DNA of 64,000 bases, taken from contig NZ_CP117866.1 of the NCBI RefSeq assembly GCF_028736035.1, positions 10,209,001 to 10,273,000 on the forward strand. Direction: 5' to 3'. The notes under the pieces are model-generated. The model was not told where the DNA came from. It did not search any database and was given only the letters and a program-made list of their open reading frames with translations. The position numbers were made by a program, and so were the translations under genes. This DNA is from Streptomyces sp. T12 (GTDB lineage Bacteria > Actinomycetota > Actinomycetes > Streptomycetales > Streptomycetaceae). Shown here one piece after another: positions 33,350 through 41,329 of this stretch; position 1 is the stretch's first letter; each line of letters opens with the position of its first letter.

Positions 33350-34597
33350 TCAGGCGGCGACAGCTGACAGATAAATCTCGGTGCTTGTCGGGCGCATTCG
33401 AATGTCTTTGAACCCGGCACTTTCGAACTCCGCGCCAATCCGATTGGCCGTGTCCATTCCGCGGTAGAGGTCGACGAACTCAGTACCGGGGATGATCAAT
33501 CCTGGCACGACGCAGCCCCGCTGAGTATATAAGAATCCGTTGGCTACGGAGACGACAATCAACGCGCCGGGCTTCAATACCCTGCGGGCTTCTGAGGCTG
33601 CCGCGGACGTGTCGAAGAACGAGGAGTTGTACGTCCTCAAGGAGACGTAAAGATCGAAACTGCTTTCCGGTAGCTCGGACAGGTCTTCGGCGCTGGAGAC
33701 GACCGTTCTGGATGCGGGAATACGTCGGCTTATGTTCGCAAGCCCGCTTTCCGCGATGTCAATAAATGTTATTTGCGGGCAATCAGGAAACAGGGCGACC
33801 GCTTCGTGGCCGGCCCCGACACCGACGTTGAGGATGTTGACGCTAGGCAGCGAATGTGTGGACGACTGCCTGTAAACCGACATGAAGTCGTCCATCCACC
33901 TCGCGTTGGCGGCGCGAGCGTCGTACGCGTGGTCATAGGCGCCGTACTTCGCATCGAACGCTTCGGACAGTGCGGCTCCTACGGCGCGATCAGCCTCTTC
34001 AGGCTCGATCCCATACCTCTGGCGAATGAGAGAAGCGAGCGCAAACCTTCCCCTGTTCGCGTTGACATCACTCCTGGTGAGGGCGAACCCCCTCGACGTC
34101 AGCCGGGTGGCGACGGCTTCACTGATGCGGTGTGTGGAGTAGTGGGGGTTGCAGTCGATACTTTGCTCGCTCGATGCGTAGAAGTCGTGGTTCTGCTTGA
34201 GAATCTGACGCTGCAAACCGTCGGAGAAGCGGTGGACATGGCCTCGTGCAGTGACAGGATCGTCGTCGAGGTACGTCGTCAGCGCAGGGTCTGGCAGACC
34301 GATGTAGACCCTGTCAATGCGCACTTCCTTCAAGAGTTCGCCGAGCTCGAACGAGCCGTCTGCTGACAGGGTGTTGATCGTCAGATATGCGCTATGAACA
34401 CTGGGCGTTCCGAGTTCCTGAATCTTGCTCCGCAGAGTGCGATACCAGGATCCGCCGGGTGCTTCGCCCTCGAAGGCGGAGCAGATCAACTCATTGTGTT
34501 CGGAAACGAGGGCGACGCCGACTCGCCGACCTTGGTATGGAGCCCTTTCTGTGACGCTAATGGCGTAGTTCATCCAGTAGGTACTGTTCGGGCTCAT
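33350..34597 (-). CDS. Deaminase-like domain fused to SAM methyltransferase
   Basis: A 415-residue protein from ATG 34597 (GAGGGACAGAGG upstream). Residues 1-120 resemble the RibD/cytidine-deaminase fold: MNYAISVTERAPYQGRRVGV, ALVSEHNELICSAFEGE, HSAYLTINTLSADGSFELGE and LLKEVRIDRVYIGLPDPALT. The zinc ligands (HAE and PCxxC) are not seen, so deamination is doubtful. Residues about 215-410 are a class I methyltransferase (SVNILNVGVGAGHEAVALFP, ITFIDIAESGLANI, SSFDLYVSLRTYNSSFFDTS, EARRVLKPGALIVVSVANG). First gene of the seven-gene operon and visibly lower in GC than the acyl genes, suggesting a different origin. Confidence 0.8.
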   Translation of the reverse strand: MSPNSTYWMNYAISVTERAPYQGRRVGVALVSEHNELICSAFEGEAPGGSWYRTLRSKIQELGTPSVHSAYLTINTLSADGSFELGELLKEVRIDRVYIGLPDPALTTYLDDDPVTARGHVHRFSDGLQRQILKQNHDFYASSEQSIDCNPHYSTHRISEAVATRLTSRGFALTRSDVNANRGRFALASLIRQRYGIEPEEADRAVGAALSEAFDAKYGAYDHAYDARAANARWMDDFMSVYRQSSTHSLPSVNILNVGVGAGHEAVALFPDCPQITFIDIAESGLANISRRIPASRTVVSSAEDLSELPESSFDLYVSLRTYNSSFFDTSAAASEARRVLKPGALIVVSVANGFLYTQRGCVVPGLIIPGTEFVDLYRGMDTANRIGAEFESAGFKDIRMRPTSTEIYLSAVAA

Positions 34598-34866
34598 GTG
34601 GGCCTCTGTCCCTCGGCGGAACGGCGCGTCCTGTTGGCTGGCAGAACCAAGCGGGTGATCACCATCACCGGCACCCTTCGCGGTGACACGAAACGTGAAC
34701 CTCGGGTGAGGTCGCTGCGGCAACGGTCGGAGGACGATGAACACGCCGTCCGGGAGCCTCGCCGGGACCGCTGCCTAGCACCATTGGGCTTCAACCGGGC
34801 AGGATGAGGCGACCATGAGGAGCGCTCACTCACGATCGTCAGCAACTCGCGGAGAGGAAAGCCACC
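34598..34866. promoter_or_regulatory. Divergent promoter region of the biosynthetic operon and the XRE-deformylase gene
   Basis: 269 bp between divergent starts at 34597 (minus) and 34867 (plus), with no gene of its own. It should contain both promoters and could be the target of the XRE domain encoded at 34867. No operator can be assigned by eye. Confidence 0.45.
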
Positions 34867-36336
34867 TTGGAGAGGGAGGAGCGGGGCACCTTCGCTGCCG
34901 AACTCACGCACTGGCGCAGCGTGCGGGGTTTGTCGAAGGCGGCCCTCGCGGGACGCCTCAACATCGACCCCTCGTACGTCAGCCACATGGAGGCCGGCCG
35001 CGAGCACGGCAGCTCCCAGCTCGCGCGCCGGGCGGACGCCGAACTCGACGCAGGCGGTGCCCTGTGGCAGGCATGGCAGCGCACCGACGCTTTGCCGCAG
35101 GCGGCCGAGCAGTCCGAACCCCCGTCGGGCTCTGGACTGTTGGTCCTGGAGGACGAGGCGGCCCTGAGCTTCGACGGCAGCGTCTACCACCTGAGCATGC
35201 GCCGGCGTCTGCGTAACAACGGCATCGAACCCGTCACCCGCTACCTCGTACGCATCGCGGTAGACCGCTATCCCTCCGAGCCCGAGCGCTCCAATGCCCT
35301 GTACCGGCGCAACCCGCTCACGTGGGATGAACTGGGCCTGACGGCATACTGCGGGAGCGAACCAATGGGCTGGACCGTCAAGCACGACCGCGACGCGTTC
35401 AAGGAGGTGTGGCTCCAGTTCCAGAGCCCCACCAGCCGCTTCCCCCTCTACCCGGGCCAGGAAGCGGAGATCACCTATTCGTACTCCGTCGGCGCCGAGA
35501 AGTGGGGCCCCTGGTTCCAAAGGGCCGTCCGGCTCCCCACCCGCCGCCTCGCCGTCGAACTCGCCTTCCCCCGCGACGGTGAACCGTCCGTGTGGGGCAC
35601 CGAGACCTCCATGAGCGCGGACTTCGCTCCACTGCGCACGCCGCCCCAGCGAACCGAAAGAGGCGACCAGTCCGTGTTCTCCTGGGCGACGGTCGATCCG
35701 CCCTTGCACGCCCGCTTCCGCCTTGAATGGCGCCTGAAGAACGCTGACGACGCGAAAGAGAACGACCCAGTGAACACCCTCTCTGCCAGCCAGGCGATGA
35801 CGAACGCCGGCATCCTCCAGGACGGTGACCCCATCCTCGTCCGACCCGCACGCCCCTTCGAACTGCCGGCTGAAGCCGAGGAGGCCCAGCAAGTCATCCG
35901 TGAACTGCTGGCCGCTGTTGACCGTGTTCGCCAACTGCACACCTTCGGCAAAGGCATGGGCATCGCCGCCCCGCAGATCGGCATTGACCGATCCGCCGCC
36001 GTGGTCTTCCCACCCGAGGCCGAAGCGGAGCCGATCGTGCTGCTGAACGCCACCGTCGCCGAGTCCTCCGAAGAAGAGGACGAACAGTACGAAGGCTGCC
36101 TGTCGTTCTTCGACGTACGCGGTCTCGTGCCTCGGCCCCTGAGTATCGTCGTCGCCCACAGCGACCTCGACGGCGCCACACGGCTGTCCCGCTTCTCCCA
36201 GGGCTCTGCCCGCCTCGTCAACCACGAGGTCGACCACCTTGGCGGAGTGCTGTACCGCGAGCGCATGTGCCCAGGTATGCAACCGATTCCCGTCGAGGAG
36301 TACCGCGGCACGGGCCAGCAGTGGACCTACGGCTGA
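34867..36336 (+). CDS. XRE-type DNA-binding domain fused to peptide deformylase
   Basis: A 489-residue protein from TTG 34867 with GGAGAGGAAAGCC upstream. Residues 10-50 are an XRE helix-turn-helix (GLSKAALAGRLNIDPSYVSH, then MEAGR). Residues about 90-290 form an unrecognised beta-rich middle domain. Residues 320-475 are a peptide deformylase with all three metal-site motifs: GMGIAAPQIG (363-372), EGCLS (409-413) and HEVDH (453-457). Ordinary deformylases are 170-220 residues without a DNA-binding domain. It may regulate the divergent biosynthetic operon or remove formyl groups from a specific substrate. The catalytic residues look intact. Confidence 0.88.
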   Translation: MEREERGTFAAELTHWRSVRGLSKAALAGRLNIDPSYVSHMEAGREHGSSQLARRADAELDAGGALWQAWQRTDALPQAAEQSEPPSGSGLLVLEDEAALSFDGSVYHLSMRRRLRNNGIEPVTRYLVRIAVDRYPSEPERSNALYRRNPLTWDELGLTAYCGSEPMGWTVKHDRDAFKEVWLQFQSPTSRFPLYPGQEAEITYSYSVGAEKWGPWFQRAVRLPTRRLAVELAFPRDGEPSVWGTETSMSADFAPLRTPPQRTERGDQSVFSWATVDPPLHARFRLEWRLKNADDAKENDPVNTLSASQAMTNAGILQDGDPILVRPARPFELPAEAEEAQQVIRELLAAVDRVRQLHTFGKGMGIAAPQIGIDRSAAVVFPPEAEAEPIVLLNATVAESSEEEDEQYEGCLSFFDVRGLVPRPLSIVVAHSDLDGATRLSRFSQGSARLVNHEVDHLGGVLYRERMCPGMQPIPVEEYRGTGQQWTYG

Positions 36337-36551
36337 TGCCTCTCTTGAGGCACGGCTGTGACTGATCACGGGACCGCCGCCTGTCTGGCGGCAGCATCCG
36401 CTCCGGGGCGATGGGCGGTGCTGATGCCCCTGTAAGGGCGCTGGAACTGCATGTTCATCCTGCTCTCCCGACATGCTCCGCCTGGTGCCGAGCCTTCTTT
36501 CAGGTCCGGTCGCCGGGGGTGCACCCGCCTGTTTCCAGACGGGTCGTCTCA

Positions 36552-37457
36552 TCAGCCCGCGCACAGCGCGTACCGGCCTTGGGTGAGCACACGTTCCAGG
36601 CGGGTGCGGTGGAAGCGGTAGAGCAGCAGCGCGTGGTCGGAAGCCTCGCGGGTGTCCTTGGTGTCGACGACGTCGACGTGCTCAAGGGCGGAGGCCACGC
36701 CGCCGACGGCGTATCCGCGATCGACGCGCTGCGGCCCGCCCTGGTCCGGCTTGCTGAATCCAGCCGTAGCCGCGAGTGCGCCGTTCCCGAGGCCGCTGAG
36801 GTGGTCGGCAGCGTGATGGGCGAGATCCACGTACCCGGCGTCGATGAGAACGCCGTCGGGCCGGGTGTCGCTGCGGCGGGTGCCGTCTGCGCCCAGGTAG
36901 GTGCGCTGCACCATGTGCGCGCGGTCGGTGACCATTTCCCAGTTCGGCAGTGCGACGGGCTCAGCCCGCCGTGGATAGCTGTTCGTGTCTCCGGCCGCAA
37001 TGGTGGCCATGCCGGTCTCGGCCAGTGTGGTCAGCCATCCGGCTTCCGTGAGTCTCTGGTCGGCGTCGTAGTAACACATATGGAACGACGCGAAGTTGAG
37101 CGGCACGGGGCAGTCGCCGAGTTGCGCCTGCACCCGGCAGGGGTGCAGCCACCACGGCTTAGCGTGTGGCTTCTGCTCGGCGATGTGGAACATCTCGGCC
37201 CGCAGGTACACGGCGGTCGCGATGTCGGCGTCGACGTACGGGTTGGGTGCGGCGAGGAACCCGCGTAGCTTCAGCCGCTTCTCCGTGGCATGCATGAGTC
37301 GCCCACCGCGTTCGCGGCTGTATTTCGCCTCTTGCTGGAGTACGACGTCGGGGTTGTACTCGGCGAGGATGTCGAGTGCTAAGTCGCGGCGTTCGCCGTT
37401 TCGGCCGCCGTCGGCCTCGATGTTCCAGACGGCGACGTCGACGGTGCTGGCGTCCAT
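36552..37457 (-). CDS. Endonuclease/exonuclease/phosphatase family protein
   Basis: A 301-residue protein from ATG 37457. It carries the EEP fold series VDVAVWNIEADGG (WNIE), DVVLQQEAKYS (metal Glu), NFASFHMCYYDADQR, TIAAGDTNSYPRR (GDxN), DRGYAVGG and EASDHALLLYRFH (SDH). All catalytic motifs are present, so it is probably a Mg-dependent phosphodiesterase or nuclease. No signal peptide is visible. It is on the same strand as the DUF6082-like gene 186 bp upstream. The substrate is unknown; DNA, a nucleotide or a phospholipid are all possible in this superfamily. Confidence 0.82.
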   Translation of the reverse strand: MDASTVDVAVWNIEADGGRNGERRDLALDILAEYNPDVVLQQEAKYSRERGGRLMHATEKRLKLRGFLAAPNPYVDADIATAVYLRAEMFHIAEQKPHAKPWWLHPCRVQAQLGDCPVPLNFASFHMCYYDADQRLTEAGWLTTLAETGMATIAAGDTNSYPRRAEPVALPNWEMVTDRAHMVQRTYLGADGTRRSDTRPDGVLIDAGYVDLAHHAADHLSGLGNGALAATAGFSKPDQGGPQRVDRGYAVGGVASALEHVDVVDTKDTREASDHALLLYRFHRTRLERVLTQGRYALCAG

Positions 37458-37643
37458 GGAGTCCCTTCATTCCTGATCGAGTAGGCCACGGGTGTTGTGG
37501 GTGGGATTGGGCCGGCCGCTGGCTTTCCCACGGAGCGCGGCCGGGGCGCGGGGTCTCGGCGCCGCCTCCTCCACCGAGGGCGTGGTCACGGGTCCCCTGC
37601 GCACGGGCGCAGCGGTCCTCATGACCGGGAGGAGACCCCAGTC

Positions 37644-38126
37644 CTAGGCGGCGACGGGCTCTGTGTCGTCGGCCGCTGCGGTGTACTCGTCGTCGAGGAT
37701 CGAATTGAACGCGTGGTCGATGCGGTCCATCGCCTCCTCCTCGCGGAAGGTGCCGAATCGCGCCCAGTACGCCCGGTAGGGGGCGCGCTCCATCAGGGCA
37801 CGGGCCTGCACCCGCAGCGTCGCCTTGTCGAGCAGGCCCACGCGGTGCTTCGCGGACAGGAAGCTGACCAGCCGGTTGCAGTGCACCAGGCGGACGTTCT
37901 CTTCGTCGGACAGGCCGTTGGTCGCCCAGATCGCCCGGTGCTCGGGGTTCGCGGCAACGTCGGCGAGCAGCCCCTGATGCATCTCCGCGGCGTGGAGTAC
38001 GAGCCGCTGCCGATGCTGGCGTTCGGCGAGCCAGAGCCCGGCGGCCCCCACAGCGGAGGCGACGAGGATGGCGTGTGAGGTCTTCAACAGGTGCCTTTCG
38101 TGATGGCGTGCTGCGGGTTCCGGCAT
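37644..38126 (-). CDS. DUF6082-like protein with N-terminal membrane helix
   Basis: A 160-residue protein. ATG 38126 has GGAG seven bases upstream; TTG 38087 with GAAAGG is an alternative that fits the family's usual KTSHAIL start. One hydrophobic segment (AILVASAVGAAGLWLAE) is followed by a helical domain (HRAIWATNGLSDEENVRLVH, VSFLSAKHRVGLL, YRAYWARFGTFREEE). This matches my memory of a Streptomyces-specific family of unknown function. It lies 24 bp downstream of a methyltransferase remnant and seems to have replaced the gene that originally followed that methyltransferase. Confidence 0.7.
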   Translation of the reverse strand: MPEPAARHHERHLLKTSHAILVASAVGAAGLWLAERQHRQRLVLHAAEMHQGLLADVAANPEHRAIWATNGLSDEENVRLVHCNRLVSFLSAKHRVGLLDKATLRVQARALMERAPYRAYWARFGTFREEEAMDRIDHAFNSILDDEYTAAADDTEPVAA

Positions 38127-38150
38127 GGGGTGCTCCAGCAGCAGGGGTGG

Positions 38151-38349
38151 TCAGGGGCGCAGGGCGTAGCTGCGAAGGACGTCGAGGTCGGCCGTTCGCA
38201 CGACGGACCAGCCCGTCGTGTGCAACTCCGCGTCCGCAGAGGTGATCCCGAGCCCTTGGAGGGCTGGGTCGGTGGGCGTACGGCGGCCGGCGATCTCGGT
38301 GACGACCCAGAAGGTGCCGCCGGGCGCCAGGAGGTGGCGGACGAGGCCA
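38151..38349 (-). pseudogene. C-terminal fragment of a second copy of the 20209-20799 methyltransferase
   Basis: The frame ending at TGA 38151 reads VRHLLAPGGTFWVVTEIAG, later TTGWSVVRTADLDVLRSYAL and RP. This is nearly the same as the last about 65 residues of the methyltransferase at 20209-20799. The following intergenic bases, including TGCTCCAGCAG and the conserved ATG position, also match those at 20183-20208. The N-terminal two thirds are missing. It shows that this operon end existed in two copies and that one was broken by recombination near 38350. Confidence 0.8.
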
Positions 38350-38522
38350 TGGAGTCTCCTTCCGTGGTCCGGGTCATCGGGAATTCCTGGGAGTTCGGTG
38401 CACGTGATGGGTGGGCGGAATGGGAAGGGTCGCTCCTAACGAGGACGGCCACCCGGCTGCGAGAGGGGTGAGGCTCGCATCTGAGCGCCCCTTCGGTGGA
38501 TCCAGCGAAACTCCGTCTTCCG

Positions 38523-39098
38523 TCATGCGGCCCCCGCGAGCACGACAGTCGGGGAGTCGCCGTCACCGCGCGTGGGCGGGAAACGGTGTCGCATCTTCTC
38601 CAAGACGACTGCGACTGGTGGGAGCCCCATGCCAGCCCTTCGCTGGTCTAGGGTGCTGGGCTCGCGCAGGGCGCACAGCTTGATCCCATTGGCACCGAGG
38701 AGATTTTGGGTACCGAATTCCTGGTCGTGCCCGTTGTTGATCAGCGCACGGTCGTGGAGATGTGCCCAGTGCTGGATCCGTGCGTCGTCGCCTTGGACGG
38801 CGCGGCGCAGCAGGACGGCGGCTGCCCGCTGGAAGTCGGGTTCGTCGTCGGAGTGGAGAGCGATTATCCAGGCAGCGCGTGCGCCGTCGGGGCCGACGAG
38901 ACGGCGGCCGGGCCAGTTGTGGTCGGCCAGGATGCGGCGCAACACCTTGGCGCTGGCATGGTCGGCGTGCCGACCCTGGCCGAGTTGGACGGCGTCAAGC
39001 TGGTTGCGGACGCGTTGTGCCTGGCGCTCCGCTGACTGCTCGGCGAGGGTGATCAGCTCGCGAGCGAGCTCCGGCCGCAGCGGTTCGGCGGTCTTCAC
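38523..39098 (-). CDS. DUF6624-like protein
   Basis: A 191-residue protein from GTG 39098, overlapping the upstream stop by 4 bp (GTGA). RAAWIIALHSDDEPDFQRAA, then AVLLRRAVQGDDARIQHWAH, ALINNGHDQEFGTQNLLGAN and LREPSTLDQRRAGMGLPPVA follow the layout of the DUF6624 family as I recall it (AWLxxQHxDxxPxFQ, then YGTQ). Function unknown. Last gene of the ten-gene operon that begins with the GH15 gene at 46999. No membrane segment or catalytic motif is seen. Confidence 0.7.
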   Translation of the reverse strand: MKTAEPLRPELARELITLAEQSAERQAQRVRNQLDAVQLGQGRHADHASAKVLRRILADHNWPGRRLVGPDGARAAWIIALHSDDEPDFQRAAAVLLRRAVQGDDARIQHWAHLHDRALINNGHDQEFGTQNLLGANGIKLCALREPSTLDQRRAGMGLPPVAVVLEKMRHRFPPTRGDGDSPTVVLAGAA

Positions 39099-39583
39099 GC
39101 GACGCTCCGCTCGTCCATGGCGGACCGAGGCTCGTGGACCCTGCAGTCGACAAGGGCGCCGAGTCCAGGCCGATGCTCTGCGGCGAGTTCGAGGCGGGCG
39201 ACTCGTTCGCCGGTCTGTCCGGTTCCGGTGCCGTGCAGGTCCCAGCCCATGTCGGTGAGGCGGTTCAGGAAGCGGGCGATGGGGTCGGCGTCGAGTGGGT
39301 GACGGGCTAGGGCTTCTGCTCGTACGTGCGGCAGATCGAGGCGGGCGGCGAAGTCGGAGGCCCAGAGAGTGATCAGACGAGTCGGGACATCGGCGCGGGC
39401 GGGTACGGGCAGACCGCGCAGGGTGAGCCAGCGCTGCCGGTCCTGGACGAGTGCGGCGGCTTCAGCGCGTGCCGCGTCCGTGCGCAGCGAGCGCATCTCG
39501 TACACGGGTGGTAGCGCTGCCGGTCGCTGGTGCATGGGAGCGGTGGACGGCTCGACGGCCGTGGGAACGGGGGAGGCGTTCAC
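39095..39583 (-). CDS. Hypothetical protein, possible GNAT-like fragment
   Basis: A 162-residue protein from ATG 39583... its start overlaps the stop of the LuxR-type gene region (39580) and its own stop overlaps the next gene by 4 bp, so translational coupling on both sides supports a real gene. VYEMRSLRTDAARAEAAALV, then QDRQRWLTLRGLPV resembles the first strand and helix of GNAT acetyltransferases, but the acetyl-CoA-binding R/QxxGxG/A segment is not visible. WDLHGTGTGQTGERVARLEL near the end looks like the last strands. Function unknown. Confidence 0.65.
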   Translation of the reverse strand: MNASPVPTAVEPSTAPMHQRPAALPPVYEMRSLRTDAARAEAAALVQDRQRWLTLRGLPVPARADVPTRLITLWASDFAARLDLPHVRAEALARHPLDADPIARFLNRLTDMGWDLHGTGTGQTGERVARLELAAEHRPGLGALVDCRVHEPRSAMDERSVA

Positions 39584-40059
39584 TGGGGCGCTCCGCTCTG
39601 CACCGTGCTGGTCTGCTTGGCAGTCAGCAGGTTCCAGCTGTGGGCCTGGACGACCAGGCGAGTGGTGTCCGACGACCCGGTGTCGGCGAGGAGCTGGTCG
39701 AGCGCGGCGCGTAGGTCGGCGGGGGCAAGTTTGGCGGCGCGGGCGATGTCGAGGGGCCGCGTGTGCTCGGTGACGGCTTTCAGCAGGCTGATCTGCTCGG
39801 CGCTCAATTCGGGTGCGGGCGCGTCCGTCGTGGGCGTGGTGATCTCTCCGGCGTCGAGGAGGCGGTGCGCGACGACGGCGAGGGAGCAGCGTTCGGGGCA
39901 GTGCAATTTACCGCGCACGTTGCGCAGGGTGGAGTGGACGGTGTTGGCCGTTAGATGCGTGGCGGCTGCGATCTCGCGGGCGTTCAGGCCGTCCACGACG
40001 TGCTGGGCGAGGCGCCGTTCGGACTGTGTGAGGGGCGAGGTTGGGGCGTGGGCGGTCAT
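39580..40059 (-). CDS. LuxR-type (GerE) DNA-binding protein
   Basis: A 159-residue protein from ATG 40059. Residues 8-70 are the LuxR/GerE helix-turn-helix: PLTQSERRLAQHVVDGLNAR, then EIAAATHLTANTVHSTLRNV and RGKLHCPERCSLAVVAHRLL. A second helical segment (LSAEQISLLKAVTEHTRPLD, then IARAAKLAPADLRAALDQLL) could be another winged-helix-like unit. There is no receiver domain, so it is a stand-alone regulator, possibly of this operon or of P450-linked metabolism. It is 24 bp downstream of the P450 gene. Confidence 0.82.
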   Translation of the reverse strand: MTAHAPTSPLTQSERRLAQHVVDGLNAREIAAATHLTANTVHSTLRNVRGKLHCPERCSLAVVAHRLLDAGEITTPTTDAPAPELSAEQISLLKAVTEHTRPLDIARAAKLAPADLRAALDQLLADTGSSDTTRLVVQAHSWNLLTAKQTSTVQSGAPQ

Positions 40060-40083
40060 GGTGGTCTTCCTCGTCGGTGTCGG

Positions 40084-41316
40084 TCAGCGGTTCGACGTCG
40101 GGCGCAGGCGCACGGGGACGGCGGTGTGTCCGTTGCTGATCAGGCTCGGCAGTCTCTTCAGTGCGGCCCTGTCCGTGGCGAGTTGGGCGTCGGGGAAGCG
40201 TTCGAAGAGCAGGCGTAGGGCGGTGGCGACTTCGAGTCGGGCGAGTGGGGCGCCGAGACAGAAGTGGACGCCGTGTCCGAAGGCGAGGTGTTCCTTGCTG
40301 GGGCGAGTGGCGTCGAAGCGGTCGGCGTCCTCGTGCCAGTCGGGGTGCCGGTTGGCGGCGGCGTAGGAGGCGAGGATCGCCTCGCCGGTCTTGATCGTCT
40401 GCCCGTCCGGGAGGGCGATGTCGCTGCGGGCATAGCGCAGGGGAAGGTGCTTGACCGCGGGCTGGTGGCGCAGGGTCTCCTCGACCACGCCCTCCCAGGT
40501 GCAGCGGCCGTCCCGGACGTGGGCCAGCTGCTCTGGCTCGGACAGCAGGGTGGTGATGGCCTGGTCGATGACGTTGACGGTGGTCTCGTACCCGGCGCTG
40601 ATCATCAGCAGGAGCGTGTCGCGCAGCTCGGTATCGCTGAGGGCGGAGCCGTCGCCCTCGTCGTCGCGGGCGGCGATCAGCAGCGAGGTCATGTCCTCGT
40701 CGGGCTCGGTGCGTTTGATCTCGATCAGGGCGTCCAGCAGGCCGTACAGGGCGGCGGTGTTCGCGGATTGTTCCTCGGCGGAGAGATGGGTGGCGAACAC
40801 GTTGTCCACCACGGTGCGGAATTCGGTGCGCCGGTCTGCGGGGACGCCCATGAGCTCGCCGATGACGGCGATCGGGAGCGGGTAGGCGAGTTGCTCGCGA
40901 AGGTCGGCCACCTCGTCGGCCGGGAGGGCGGCGAGGTCGTCGAGGATGCTGTTCACGAGGGCCTCGATGTCCGCCTGGAGGGCGGCGGTGCGGCGCGCCG
41001 AGAGGGCGGGGGCGACCATGCGGCGCAGGCGGCTGTGGTTGTCGCCGTAGGCGGTGAACATGTTCTCCACCGCCACCCACAGGGCCAGCGGCCAGGTGGG
41101 GACGGTCTCGGCGAAGGCCGGCCAGTGGGCGCGGCCGTCCTTGGAGACGTCCTTGCTGGTCAGAAGCTGCTTAAGGAGGGCCGGGTCGGAGACGGACCAG
41201 GCGCGCACGCCGAGGATGTCCACCACAGTGGCGGGGCCGCGGTCACGCAGGACCTGGTGTTCGGCGTCCGGGTCGGATCCGGTGGGGTCGAGGACGAGTA
41301 TCTGCCGTTCGGACAC
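40084..41316 (-). CDS. Cytochrome P450
   Basis: A 410-residue soluble bacterial P450 from GTG 41316 with GAAAGAGG upstream. LLLMISAGYETTVNVIDQAI is the I-helix with the acid/Thr pair, VVEETLRHQPAVKHLPLRYA holds the EXXR motif, and LAFGHGVHFCLGAPLARLEV the heme-binding Cys. All core motifs are intact. It catalyses oxidation of an unknown small molecule with ferredoxin partners. It lies 13 bp downstream of the second P450 and the cvn genes; in Streptomyces, conservon operons often carry one or two P450 genes. Confidence 0.92.
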   Translation of the reverse strand: MSERQILVLDPTGSDPDAEHQVLRDRGPATVVDILGVRAWSVSDPALLKQLLTSKDVSKDGRAHWPAFAETVPTWPLALWVAVENMFTAYGDNHSRLRRMVAPALSARRTAALQADIEALVNSILDDLAALPADEVADLREQLAYPLPIAVIGELMGVPADRRTEFRTVVDNVFATHLSAEEQSANTAALYGLLDALIEIKRTEPDEDMTSLLIAARDDEGDGSALSDTELRDTLLLMISAGYETTVNVIDQAITTLLSEPEQLAHVRDGRCTWEGVVEETLRHQPAVKHLPLRYARSDIALPDGQTIKTGEAILASYAAANRHPDWHEDADRFDATRPSKEHLAFGHGVHFCLGAPLARLEVATALRLLFERFPDAQLATDRAALKRLPSLISNGHTAVPVRLRPTSNR

Positions 41317-41329
41317 GTTGTGGCCTCTT

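Noticed and set aside
34594..36564. A 656-codon minus-strand frame opposite the XRE-deformylase gene
   Set aside because: The plus strand carries intact XRE and deformylase motifs, and the antisense frame has no recognisable sequence.
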